Shown here one piece after another: positions 45,006 through 52,965 of a stretch of DNA of 64,000 nucleotides (its first letter is position 1; each line of letters starts with the position of its first letter). Under the pieces are notes generated by a model. That model searched no databases, had not been told where the DNA came from, and worked only from the letters and a program-made list of their open reading frames with translations. This stretch comes from Ga0077527 sp945862135 (GTDB taxonomy: Bacteria > Pseudomonadota > Gammaproteobacteria > Burkholderiales > SG8-41): contig CAXNMF010000004.1 of the NCBI GenBank assembly GCA_964203275.1, positions 1 through 64,000 of the forward strand, read 5' to 3'. Position numbers and translations under genes: made by a program.

Positions 45006-45392
45006 TCAGCCCTTCAGGCAGCTGCTCATGAATTTCTTGCGCTCATCGCCGGCCTTGCCTTCAGCCTTGGCGTTGCAATCCTTCATGCGTTCCTGCTGTT
45101 TCTTCTGTGCTGCGCTCGGCTCTTTCTTGCCGCCGTCTTCGCCTTTCAGGCACGAGCTCATGAATTTCTTGCGGTCATCGCCCGATTTGCCTTCAGCCTT
45201 GCCATTGCAATCCTTCATGCGCTCTTGCTGTTTCTTCTGCGCTTCGCTCGGCTCTTTCTTGGCTTTCTCGGCTTTTTCAGCTTTCTTTTCGGCAGCGGGA
45301 GCGCCTTTTTTGGCTTCGCCTTGCGGCTGTTGGGCATACGCGGTGGACATTGCGAACAGGGCACAAATTACGGCTGCGATCAGTTGCTTCAT
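45006..45392 (-). CDS. PsiF-repeat protein (two copies)
   Basis: 128 residues: a signal peptide ending near TAYAQQ, a Lys/Ala/Glu-rich linker, and two nearly identical PsiF repeats (KKQQERMKDCN, RKKFMSSCLKG), each with two Cys. E. coli PsiF is induced by phosphate starvation; the role is unknown. No Pho box was recognised upstream. Confidence 0.9.
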   Translation of the reverse strand: MKQLIAAVICALFAMSTAYAQQPQGEAKKGAPAAEKKAEKAEKAKKEPSEAQKKQQERMKDCNGKAEGKSGDDRKKFMSSCLKGEDGGKKEPSAAQKKQQERMKDCNAKAEGKAGDERKKFMSSCLKG

Positions 45393-45504
45393 GGAAACCT
45401 CCTCTGAAAATTCATTAAAAACTTAATAAAAACAACAGTTTATCAAGATCTGTCGCCGCTACCCCGGCATTGCAGTCCGATGCTTACAATAACGTCGCCC
45501 GGTT

Positions 45505-46518
45505 TCATACGGATGACAGCCCGAAGGCATTCGCCAGCAATTCATAGGAATGCAGCCGCGAATCATAGTCGCCGGTGATGGTAATTACCATCAACTCGTC
45601 GGCCTCGAATTCGGTTTTGATCTCCAGCAGTCGCTGTTTGACGACATCCGGCGTGCCGAGCACAACGCGGCGGCTGTGGTGCGCAATGCGCTGCCGGTCG
45701 GTATCGGTATACGGATAACGCTCCGCCTCCTCCAGTGTCGGCACCGGCTTGTTGACGCCGTAATCCATGTTCAACCGGCGCAGGTTGACGCTTTGCGACA
45801 GGCGCTGTGCCTGCTCCTGGGTATCCGCACAGATCACAAACACACAGACCATCGCTTGCGGCTGCGGCTCGCGCGGTGACGGTTGATAACGCTTTTTGTA
45901 ATCGCGCATCACGACGTCGCCGCCGCGTGCGCTGATGAAATGCGCAAAGGCAAAACGCAATCCGAGCTGCGCCGCCAGCGCGCCGCTGTAGTCCGATGAA
46001 CCGAGCAAATAAATCTGCGGACTGGTCGGGCCCGCCGGCTGCGCCTTCACTTTCGCAAACGGATGGCTCGCGGGCATTTCGTCGTTGAGGTAGGCGTCGA
46101 GATACTGAACCGCATCCGGAAAATCGTCCGCCGATGGATACTTACCCTGTCCCATTGCCATCGCCGTCGCCTGGTCGCCGCCAGGTGCGCGACCGATGCC
46201 CAGATCGATGCGCCCCGGAAACAGCGCCTCAAGCATGCGGAACTGTTCCGCGATTTTGAGCGGGCTGTAGTACGGCAGCAGCACACCGCCGGTACCAACA
46301 CGGATTTTTGACGTCGCCGCCGCCAGCCGCGTGATCAGGATTTCCGGGCAGGGGTCGGCCAGCGCCATCACAGAATGATGTTCGGCGCACCAGTAACGGG
46401 AGAACCCCATCTGCTCCGCCGCCTGCGCCAGACGCAGCGTCTGCTGGATTGCCTGTTGCGGCGTATGGCCGCTGATAATCGGCGACTGATCGAGGACACT
46501 GAGTTTCAAAGAAGCCAT
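45505..46518 (-). CDS. LLM-class flavin-dependent oxidoreductase
   Basis: 337-residue luciferase-like monooxygenase (TIM barrel, FMN). LSVLDQSPI at the start, YWCAEHHS, GRIDLGIGRAPGGD and YLLGSSDYSGALAAQLGLRFAFAHF are typical of the bacterial subfamily related to YhbW. The ATG at 46518 is 2 nt after the deacetylase stop, so the two are co-transcribed. Substrate unknown. Confidence 0.92.
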   Translation of the reverse strand: MASLKLSVLDQSPIISGHTPQQAIQQTLRLAQAAEQMGFSRYWCAEHHSVMALADPCPEILITRLAAATSKIRVGTGGVLLPYYSPLKIAEQFRMLEALFPGRIDLGIGRAPGGDQATAMAMGQGKYPSADDFPDAVQYLDAYLNDEMPASHPFAKVKAQPAGPTSPQIYLLGSSDYSGALAAQLGLRFAFAHFISARGGDVVMRDYKKRYQPSPREPQPQAMVCVFVICADTQEQAQRLSQSVNLRRLNMDYGVNKPVPTLEEAERYPYTDTDRQRIAHHSRRVVLGTPDVVKQRLLEIKTEFEADELMVITITGDYDSRLHSYELLANAFGLSSV

Positions 46519-46520
46519 CC

Positions 46521-47477
46521 TTATTTCTCGGAACCGCGAATGAATGCGTCGAGCACGCCGCACCAGCCCAGCGCCAGATTGGTCCGGTTGTAACCGCCGC
46601 CGCCGAATCCCATGATGCGGCCCTGGCACATTTCATTGGCCAGCACACACAGCCGCCGCGCGGCATGCGCATGGGTTTCCGGCGTGTACTGCAGATGCGC
46701 CAGCGGATCGCCGGCGATGCTGTCCGCACCCGCTTGGAACACGATGAACTCCGGCTTGTGCGCGCGCAGGTGCGCTTCCACGCGCTCCCACTCGGCGAAG
46801 AACTCGGCATTGCCCGAACCCGGCTTCATCGGGATGTTCAGCTTGAGTCCCGCGCCCGGCCCCTTGCCGCGTTCGGTCTCTGCGCCGGTGCCCGGATACA
46901 GAAAGCGTCCGTCCTCATGAATGTCGGCATAAACCAGATCGGGATCGGATTCGTAGGGGTAATACAGTCCATCACCGTGATGCACATCGATGTCGACATA
47001 AGCCACGCACTGGATGCCGTATTGCGAACGCAGCGTGTCGATCACCACGCCGCAGTCGTTGAACACGCAAAAGCCGGCGGCATTGTCGCGTGAGGCGTGA
47101 TGCAGCCCGCCGATGGGCTGGAAGGTACGCAAAACATCTCCGCCCATGACGCGTGCCAGGCCATCCAGTGCTGCACCGACGACATGCGCGCTGGCCTCAT
47201 AAACGCCCGGGAAGGCCGGCGTGTCGCCGTAATCAATCGAGCCATAACCCTGGTCGGATAACTGCTGCACGCGCTGCACATGGCCTTCGCCATGGAAACG
47301 CGCGATCTCATCCGCTGTTGCAGAACGCGAACCGGACAGCGCTGCCGATTGATCAAGCTTCTGCTTGGTCGCCTCTCGCCAGAAAGCATTCTGCCGGTCC
47401 GTTCCCCACGGATGTCCGTCCGGAAATCCGTAACGGCCCAGCGCCTCATCGACATACAACGCCACTTCATGTTTCAT
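46521..47477 (-). CDS. Histone-deacetylase-superfamily (AcuC/acetylpolyamine-type) amidohydrolase
   Basis: 318 residues with the deacetylase core: GGLHHASRDNAAGFCVFND (catalytic His pair), YVDIDVHHGDG (zinc Asp and His) and FQAGADSIAGDPL (second Asp), ending FGGGGYN. Bacterial members remove acetyl groups from enzymes or polyamines. It is the first of the two-gene unit with the LLM oxidoreductase. Confidence 0.93.
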   Translation of the reverse strand: MKHEVALYVDEALGRYGFPDGHPWGTDRQNAFWREATKQKLDQSAALSGSRSATADEIARFHGEGHVQRVQQLSDQGYGSIDYGDTPAFPGVYEASAHVVGAALDGLARVMGGDVLRTFQPIGGLHHASRDNAAGFCVFNDCGVVIDTLRSQYGIQCVAYVDIDVHHGDGLYYPYESDPDLVYADIHEDGRFLYPGTGAETERGKGPGAGLKLNIPMKPGSGNAEFFAEWERVEAHLRAHKPEFIVFQAGADSIAGDPLAHLQYTPETHAHAARRLCVLANEMCQGRIMGFGGGGYNRTNLALGWCGVLDAFIRGSEK

Positions 47478-47506
47478 GTCACCTCCGCGAAAACCTAAGG
47501 CATTTT

Positions 47507-47618
47507 AGCCACAGAGGACACAGAGAGCACAGAGAACCCCGACAACCAGCAGCTTGTCATGCGGCATCAGGGATTTCGCTTTTGTATTTCCTCTGTGAAC
47601 TCTGTGCCCTCTGTGGCT
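47507..47618. repeat. Long imperfect inverted repeat (CACAGAG/CTCTGTG element)
   Basis: The left arm at 47507-47535 (built from CACAGAG-like units) and the right arm at 47588-47618 (CTCTGTG units) are nearly complementary over about 30 nt with a spacer of about 50 nt. It stands between two minus-strand genes. Similar CACAGAG...CTCTGTGGC elements are scattered in many bacterial genomes; the transcript could form a long hairpin. Confidence 0.8.
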
Positions 47619-47648
47619 GCTTTTGCTTTCGACTTCAAGCTTCTGACC

Positions 47649-48752
47649 TTAAAACAACCGTCCCTGCACAACCGCTCCAGGCACCCCGAATTGCGAGGTG
47701 TCACGCTGCATGCCTTCGCCGCGCCGCGCCTGGTTGAGGCCGGCTTTTTTGCAGGCAATATCAAACCGCCGCGAGAGGATCTGCGCGAACTCGCCGTCGC
47801 CACGCATGCGGCTGCCGAATTCCGGATCATTGTCACGCCCGCCGCGCATCGCCTGCACGCGGCTCATCACATGCGCGGCCTTCAGCGGATAGTTGCGCTC
47901 CAGCCATTCGCGGAACAGCGTTTTCACTTCGAAGGGCAGGCGCATCAGGATGTAAGCCGACCGTTGGGCGCCGTGTTCGGCCGCCGCAGCAACAATCGCC
48001 TCGATTTCGTGATCATTCAGGAAGGGCACCACCGGCGCCACCATCACGCCAACGGGAATTCCGGCGTCAGCCAGCGCCCGCACCGCCTGCAGCCGCCGCG
48101 CCGGCGCGGTACAGCGCGGCTCCATGCGTCGCGCGAGCTCATGATCCAGCGTGGTGACTGATATAAACACTTCGGCAAGACCTTTCGCCGCCATCGGCCC
48201 GAGAATGTCGATGTCGCGTTCGACCAGTGCGTTTTTGGTGACAATGCCAACCGGCTGATTGAACTCGGCACAGACTTCGAGAATGCCGCGGGTGATGCCG
48301 CGCGAACGCTCGGCCGGCTGGTATGGATCAGTGTTGGCGCCGAGCGCAATCAATTCGCATTTGTAGCCGGGCTTGGATAACTCTTTGCGCAGCAGTTCCG
48401 GCGCATTGATCTTGGCAAAGATCTTTGTTTCGAAATCAATGCCCGGCGACAGGTTGCGATAGCCGTGGCTGGGGCGCGCATAACAATAGATGCAGCCGTG
48501 CTCGCAGCCCTGATAGGGATTGATCGACTGCGTGAAAGGAATGTCAGGGGAATCGTTGCGCGCAATGATCGATTTCGCGCGCTCGTCGGTGACCACCGTT
48601 TTCAGCGCACGCTCTTCGTCCTGCGCCGCACTTTCCCATCCGTCGTCATAACCCTCGCGCCCGACCTGCTCAAAGCGTCCCTCGGGATTGACGCCGGCAC
48701 CTCGCCCCTTGCGCGGATCACTGTGCTTGCCGGTCAGCGTGCGCAGCGGCAT
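47649..48752 (-). CDS. Radical SAM protein of the PA0069/Rv2578c type
   Basis: 367 residues with NPYQGCEHGCIYCYARPSH, the CxxxCxxC iron-sulfur site, followed by LGANTDPYQP, GIVTKNALVERD and SVTTLDHELARRMEPR. Basic glycine-rich N-terminus (GKHSDPRKGRGAG). The family is related to spore photoproduct lyase by annotation only; substrate unknown. The gap to the upstream hotdog gene is 2 nt. Confidence 0.9.
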   Translation of the reverse strand: MPLRTLTGKHSDPRKGRGAGVNPEGRFEQVGREGYDDGWESAAQDEERALKTVVTDERAKSIIARNDSPDIPFTQSINPYQGCEHGCIYCYARPSHGYRNLSPGIDFETKIFAKINAPELLRKELSKPGYKCELIALGANTDPYQPAERSRGITRGILEVCAEFNQPVGIVTKNALVERDIDILGPMAAKGLAEVFISVTTLDHELARRMEPRCTAPARRLQAVRALADAGIPVGVMVAPVVPFLNDHEIEAIVAAAAEHGAQRSAYILMRLPFEVKTLFREWLERNYPLKAAHVMSRVQAMRGGRDNDPEFGSRMRGDGEFAQILSRRFDIACKKAGLNQARRGEGMQRDTSQFGVPGAVVQGRLF

Positions 48753-48754
48753 GG

Positions 48755-49756
48755 CTACTCGGAACGGTAGGCGTGGGTAGTCATCAACTCAAACACCTTG
48801 CGCCGTTTACCGTCATGCCCCTTGCCGGTAACTTCGGTGCGCACCACCGCGACCAGACGGCCGTGGTGCACGACCTTGGAACGGATTTTCAGCGCGCGGC
48901 CCTCGCCCGGACTGATGTACCAGGCCGAGATCGCCGTCAGCTGCCAGTGCGGCGTCAGCGCGGCGACTGCATTTTCTGCGGCGAGACCCAGCAGGATGCC
49001 GCCCTGCACATGGCCAACCCGATTGCCGATATGCGGACCGTTCTTGACGGTTGAATGCGACCCGCCCGCCACATGCGTGGCCTGCACGCCCCAGAAGCGC
49101 TGCACGAAGGAGCCGCCGTGTTCACGTACCGCGGTCAGCGCCACTTCCGACGCGGTGACAATTTTTTTCTCATCGGGACGCAACTTGCCGCCGGGAATCT
49201 CCGGCGTCGGGTTCTCGCCGCGGCGGCGGTGCGGCACCGGATGCAGCTCGACGCCCTTGGGCGGTTTCAGCACCATGAACGTCGCCGTGCCCGTACACAC
49301 CAGCCCGGTCTCATTGCGGATCGCCACCGTGCTGACACCCTGACCACCCGCCGCGCCTTCGACAAAACCATGCATCTCGCCGCGGCCATGCAGCCGGCCG
49401 TCAGCGCGCGCGCCGGTGAACTGCAGGTTCATCGTCACCGTCGCCAGCCGCGTGCGCGGCTCCAGCCCCGCACGCACCGCACCGGCCATCGCCAGATCGG
49501 CGAGGATTGCAAATCCCGACAGACTCAGCTGGCCATCGATGGTGGACGAAAACGGCTGCACATCCACCGACAGCGAGGTGTGATCGGTGCTGACATGATC
49601 GTAAGACAGGTCAAGAAAATTGCCGGCAAAGTGATAACCCGGCTCACGGTTCAGCGCGATCGCGCGCATCACTTGGCTGCGAATGACGGCGATGGTGGAT
49701 TCATCAATGGCGGGCGCTGCAAGCGACGGTGTCGCGTGTTTCGGATGTTCGGTCAT
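48755..49756 (-). CDS. Double-hotdog PaaI-like thioesterase-family protein
   Basis: 333 residues with two hotdog halves. The first has GQLSLSGFAILADLAMAGAV and the second GHVQGGILLGLAAENAVAAL; each is the central helix with the Asp/Glu-like catalytic region (the second reads NRVGHVQGG where PaaI has HGG). Likely acts on acyl-CoA. It is the first gene of the pair with the radical SAM gene. Confidence 0.82.
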   Translation of the reverse strand: MTEHPKHATPSLAAPAIDESTIAVIRSQVMRAIALNREPGYHFAGNFLDLSYDHVSTDHTSLSVDVQPFSSTIDGQLSLSGFAILADLAMAGAVRAGLEPRTRLATVTMNLQFTGARADGRLHGRGEMHGFVEGAAGGQGVSTVAIRNETGLVCTGTATFMVLKPPKGVELHPVPHRRRGENPTPEIPGGKLRPDEKKIVTASEVALTAVREHGGSFVQRFWGVQATHVAGGSHSTVKNGPHIGNRVGHVQGGILLGLAAENAVAALTPHWQLTAISAWYISPGEGRALKIRSKVVHHGRLVAVVRTEVTGKGHDGKRRKVFELMTTHAYRSE

Positions 49757-49835
49757 GCCGCGATTGTAACAAGCGCCTGCGCCGCAACCCTGCCGCGACC
49801 ACGCACTGGAGTGATTGTTTAATTATCTGTTTTTA

Positions 49836-50723
49836 TTATTGTTTTCGAGGCGCGCCGGCAAGCACTGCAGCGACCGCATCCAGCGCAGCTGCCGGAGCGT
49901 CGCCCTGCGCACGGGCCAGATCCAGCGCAATCGCATTCAGCGCGCGGTAGGCCTCGGCAATCCGCGGGTCGAGCGCGCCCAGCGCCGCCAGCTGTCGCGA
50001 CACCACTGCGGCATCACCCCGCGCCACCGGCCCGGTCAGCGCCCGCACCGTGCCCAGCGCAAACACATTGTCGAGCGTCTCGCGCACCAGCGGCTCCATC
50101 ATCGACTGCGCCGTGGCCCGATCCAGCCCGGCGCTTTCATAGGCGCGCAGCCCCGATTCCATCAATGCCGTCAGATCGTTGCAGACCAGCACGCTGGCCG
50201 CGTGATACAGCGTCTTGCCCGCCGGATCGATCTGCGCCACACGTGCACCAAGTTGTTCGAACAGCGGCCGCAGCAGCGCCAGCGCCGCGGCATCGCCTTC
50301 AACCGTGCACCAGGTGCCGGCAAACGATTCGACCGCCCTCTCCGGCTCGGCAAAACTTTTCAACGGGTGCACGCTCGCCAGCTGCGCGCCGCATGCCGCC
50401 AGCGGCGAGAGGATCGATGCGACTTGCGCACCGCTGCAATGAAACACCACATCGCCGGCACGCACCGTACCGGCAGCCGCCAATGCCGAAGCCATCGACG
50501 CAATCGCGCCATCCGGCGGCGTCAGCAGCCACAGCGCCGCAGGATGCATGTCAGCCAGCTTGCGTACTGCCCGACCACTGCCGATAAAGGCCACCGCCGC
50601 TTCCGCGGTCGCGAACTCGGCACTCAGCACATCCTGCACCACGCAAAGCCCCTTGCGCGCGAGCAAGGCACCCAGCGTACGCCCGACACGTCCGGGGCCG
50701 ATGATGTTGAGCGTCGTTGTCAT
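49836..50723 (-). CDS. Rossmann-fold DUF2520 protein
   Basis: 295 residues. The N-terminus LNIIGPGRVGRTLGALLA is a GxGxxG-type dinucleotide site, followed by WLLTPPDGAIASMA and HPLKSFAEPERA, then a helical C-terminal domain (AASVLVCNDLTALMESGL). Similar to F420-dependent NADP reductase-type and 6PGDH-type oxidoreductases. The substrate is not known. Sits 20 nt before the YbaY-like gene. Confidence 0.85.
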   Translation of the reverse strand: MTTTLNIIGPGRVGRTLGALLARKGLCVVQDVLSAEFATAEAAVAFIGSGRAVRKLADMHPAALWLLTPPDGAIASMASALAAAGTVRAGDVVFHCSGAQVASILSPLAACGAQLASVHPLKSFAEPERAVESFAGTWCTVEGDAAALALLRPLFEQLGARVAQIDPAGKTLYHAASVLVCNDLTALMESGLRAYESAGLDRATAQSMMEPLVRETLDNVFALGTVRALTGPVARGDAAVVSRQLAALGALDPRIAEAYRALNAIALDLARAQGDAPAAALDAVAAVLAGAPRKQ

Positions 50724-50743
50724 TTACTGAAGTGGCCGAGGGA

Positions 50744-51166
50744 TTACTTAGGCGCCGGCGCAGCCACCGCGCGTAGCACCAGATCGATATGCTGCCCCGC
50801 GCCGCGGGTCAGCACCGGATAATGCCGTTCACTGATAAAACGCAGGCGGCCATCCTCATCCTCGATGCGCGCCTGCAAGGCATAGGTAAAACGCTCTTCA
50901 ATCCGTTTCGGGTCGTAGGCCATCTCGAAGGCAAACGGAACCTGCCGGCCGGCGGCCTTGATCACCTGCTCGCCGATCACTGTTGCCGGGGCGTCGGCGC
51001 GCGATACATCGACCAGGTGGACTTTGACGACTGCGGATGGCGGCAGTGCGATGCGTTCGCGGTAGGTCACGCTGCCGGTGATGCGGGCGGATTGGGTATC
51101 GAGTTGGGTGCAGCCGCTTAACGCCAGTAGTGCAAATAAAAAAATGCTGCGGATCCTGAAAAACAT
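50744..51166 (-). CDS. YbaY-like lipoprotein
   Basis: 140 residues: the lipobox LLALSGC after a short signal, then a beta-rich domain with ITGSVTYRERIALPPSAVVKVHLVDVSRAD and YALQARIEDEDGRLRFISERHYPV, the arrangement of the YbaY/DUF306-adjacent lipoprotein family. The ATG at 51166 is chosen because upstream in-frame residues (to 51394) lack similarity and the lipobox then falls near residue 19. Confidence 0.83.
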   Translation of the reverse strand: MFFRIRSIFLFALLALSGCTQLDTQSARITGSVTYRERIALPPSAVVKVHLVDVSRADAPATVIGEQVIKAAGRQVPFAFEMAYDPKRIEERFTYALQARIEDEDGRLRFISERHYPVLTRGAGQHIDLVLRAVAAPAPK

Positions 51167-51260
51167 TTTTTTATTCCCGGGAAAGTTGATATCTAAACTG
51201 GAAGCGAAGGGCACGAATGCCTTTGCCGTGAAGCGTCCTGCTCGACCGCCGGGGTTGGCG

Positions 51261-51560
51261 TCATGTCCTGCGGGATTGGCGTGTGACGTACTGACGCAAA
51301 ACACCATCCATGCGTGACTGCCAGCCTTCACCGGTGGACCTGAAATAATCCAGCACTTCCCGGCTGTATCGCACCGATACCAGTTGTTTCGCATTTCCAG
51401 ACTTCGGGCGGCCGCGCAGCGCCCGCATCGGAATCATCGCCTTCAATTGCCTGGCTGTGAGCGGCTGTGCATCGGGGTCGGCTTTTGCAGCCGCAGTAAT
51501 TGCCCTGTCTTCACGGGAAGCAGGCATCACGACAGAATGACGCTTAGATGTTTTGGACAT
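51261..51560 (-). CDS. brnA: BrnA-type antitoxin
   Basis: 99 residues, with a disordered basic N-terminus and a C-terminal ribbon-helix-helix-like part: LVSVRYSREVLDYFRSTGEGWQSRMDGVLRQYV, the typical BrnA ending. It neutralises BrnT and binds DNA at its own promoter. Its ATG overlaps the brnT 3' end by 17 nt, so both are translated from one transcript. Confidence 0.9.
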   Translation of the reverse strand: MSKTSKRHSVVMPASREDRAITAAAKADPDAQPLTARQLKAMIPMRALRGRPKSGNAKQLVSVRYSREVLDYFRSTGEGWQSRMDGVLRQYVTRQSRRT

Positions 51561-51813
51561 AGTATTTCACCTCGCGACGATTGGCCCGGCGAAGACTGAT
51601 GATTCTTCTCGCAGCACCACGACCCACAAAGGCCACGTAGTAAAGGATCTCGACCTTCGGTGCGAGTGCAATCGCCCGCAACTCACCGTATTCGATACGT
51701 TCATCGATCCAAACCAGCGCAGCTTCCCAATCAAGCTCACCCGCCAAGGCCAGGGAAACGCCGTGCTTTTCCCGATTTGCTGCATCCTTGACTGGATCAA
51801 ACTCAATTCGCAT
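51544..51813 (-). CDS. brnT: BrnT-type ribonuclease toxin
   Basis: 89 residues: MRIEFDPVKDAANREKHGVSL, LDWEAALVWIDERIEYGELR and IISLRRANRREVKYYV, matching the BrnT RelE-like fold, with the catalytic basic residues in the terminal R-A-N-x-R-E-x-x-Y pattern. It precedes brnA. The start codon immediately abuts the palindrome at 51814-51837, leaving no room for a separate Shine-Dalgarno. Confidence 0.92.
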   Translation of the reverse strand: MRIEFDPVKDAANREKHGVSLALAGELDWEAALVWIDERIEYGELRAIALAPKVEILYYVAFVGRGAARRIISLRRANRREVKYYVQNI

Positions 51814-51837
51814 ACATTACTGTAGCTACAGTAATGT
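51814..51837 (-). promoter_or_regulatory. Perfect 24-bp palindrome, probable BrnA operator
   Basis: Half-sites ACATTACTGTAG and CTACAGTAATGT form an uninterrupted palindrome that ends at the base before the brnT ATG. By analogy with autoregulated antitoxins, it is the likely BrnA binding site overlapping the promoter or mRNA start. Binding is inferred only. Confidence 0.75.
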
Positions 51838-51976
51838 TGTTTGTCAAACAATGACGGGCGACGAGTATTTATTGGGTTGAAAGTGTTGCGCTAACATGAA
51901 GCTAACTGGCGTTGCGCGGCTTTATCGCGTAGCGTCCAGCGGCCGAAGGGAGCGAGGTTGAGCACGGGTTTAGAAC

Positions 51977-52729
51977 TCACGAATTGCGCTCAGCGAACTT
52001 TGCAAATTGACGAAAAAGCCTCGGCAGAAGTCTGCGCCGTGCAACTGCGTACACAGCTAGCAAGTAGCCAAAAATAGCGACGCCAATGCCGTACCAAACC
52101 TCTGGAGGGCGAGGCGGAAAGTCTGGCCTCCTAGGGGCATTTGCGACTGCAAACCATAGCCCGGCCAGTAATAACGCAAAACCTAAAAAAGCCAACCATG
52201 CGTAATTGCCACCAGGCCTACTCTCAGCAATTTCTCTAACACCAAGAACACGCCCAAGAACTTCATACTTCTTCGAATCACTCGAAAGCAAGAGTTTGAG
52301 GGTGAACTTGTCGCCTGCGTTTAAGAGAATAGGCTGAAGAGTAACTTTTTGCTTTGCGACCTCAAGAACGATCCCTAGGTTGCTTGGTTCCTCGGCATCA
52401 ACTACGGCAGAAATAATATACGCAGGTGGCTCAAACTCGATAGCAAAAGGAACATCAAAATCACTGCGTGAAATAGGGTGATTGCCAGAGTTTTGAATCT
52501 CAACAAACATAACATCGATATTCTGAACTGCAACGCCATCTACTTGTACGCTCAAACGCCCTTGTAGCTCTTCGGTTGATTTGAGCAATGGATAAGCACT
52601 TTTGACATGGTATGTGAGAGCCCTTCTTTGACGTAGCCAAAGGGGAATAGCAATAGAAGCAACAATTGCAGCAACCGTAAGAAAGGCCCCGATCGCCTGC
52701 CATGCACCGTCCCTGAGAAAATCCATCAT
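51977..52729 (-). CDS. Unrecognised membrane protein
   Basis: 250 residues not recognised. An N-terminal helix (AIGAFLTVAAIVASIAIPLWL) precedes a soluble beta-rich domain (about 40-170, with VDGVAVQNIDVMFVEIQNSGN and ILLNAGDKFTLKLLL), and two C-terminal helices (about 180-205 and 210-235) followed by a basic tail. Base composition is visibly more AT-rich than neighbours, and flanks carry no linked gene, suggesting recent acquisition. Alone between brnTA and phoD. Confidence 0.75.
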   Translation of the reverse strand: MMDFLRDGAWQAIGAFLTVAAIVASIAIPLWLRQRRALTYHVKSAYPLLKSTEELQGRLSVQVDGVAVQNIDVMFVEIQNSGNHPISRSDFDVPFAIEFEPPAYIISAVVDAEEPSNLGIVLEVAKQKVTLQPILLNAGDKFTLKLLLSSDSKKYEVLGRVLGVREIAESRPGGNYAWLAFLGFALLLAGLWFAVANAPRRPDFPPRPPEVWYGIGVAIFGYLLAVYAVARRRLLPRLFRQFAKFAERNS

Positions 52730-52965
52730 GTTCTTGAGAGTTCTAACGTAACTTGGTTGACATTTTTAGTTCACACTTGGCACTGATATCACGCCCATCA
52801 TAGCCCGCTCCTCCACACCCCATTCCCGCGAACCACTCCAAATCAAATAATCATTAATAAACAATCGTTTGCAATCAACGCCATTTCGGCACCGCCAAAC
52901 AACACGCACTACTCGTCACCAGGCCTGTAGTCCCCTAGTCACACCCGCGCGTTAAGCTTCGCACC

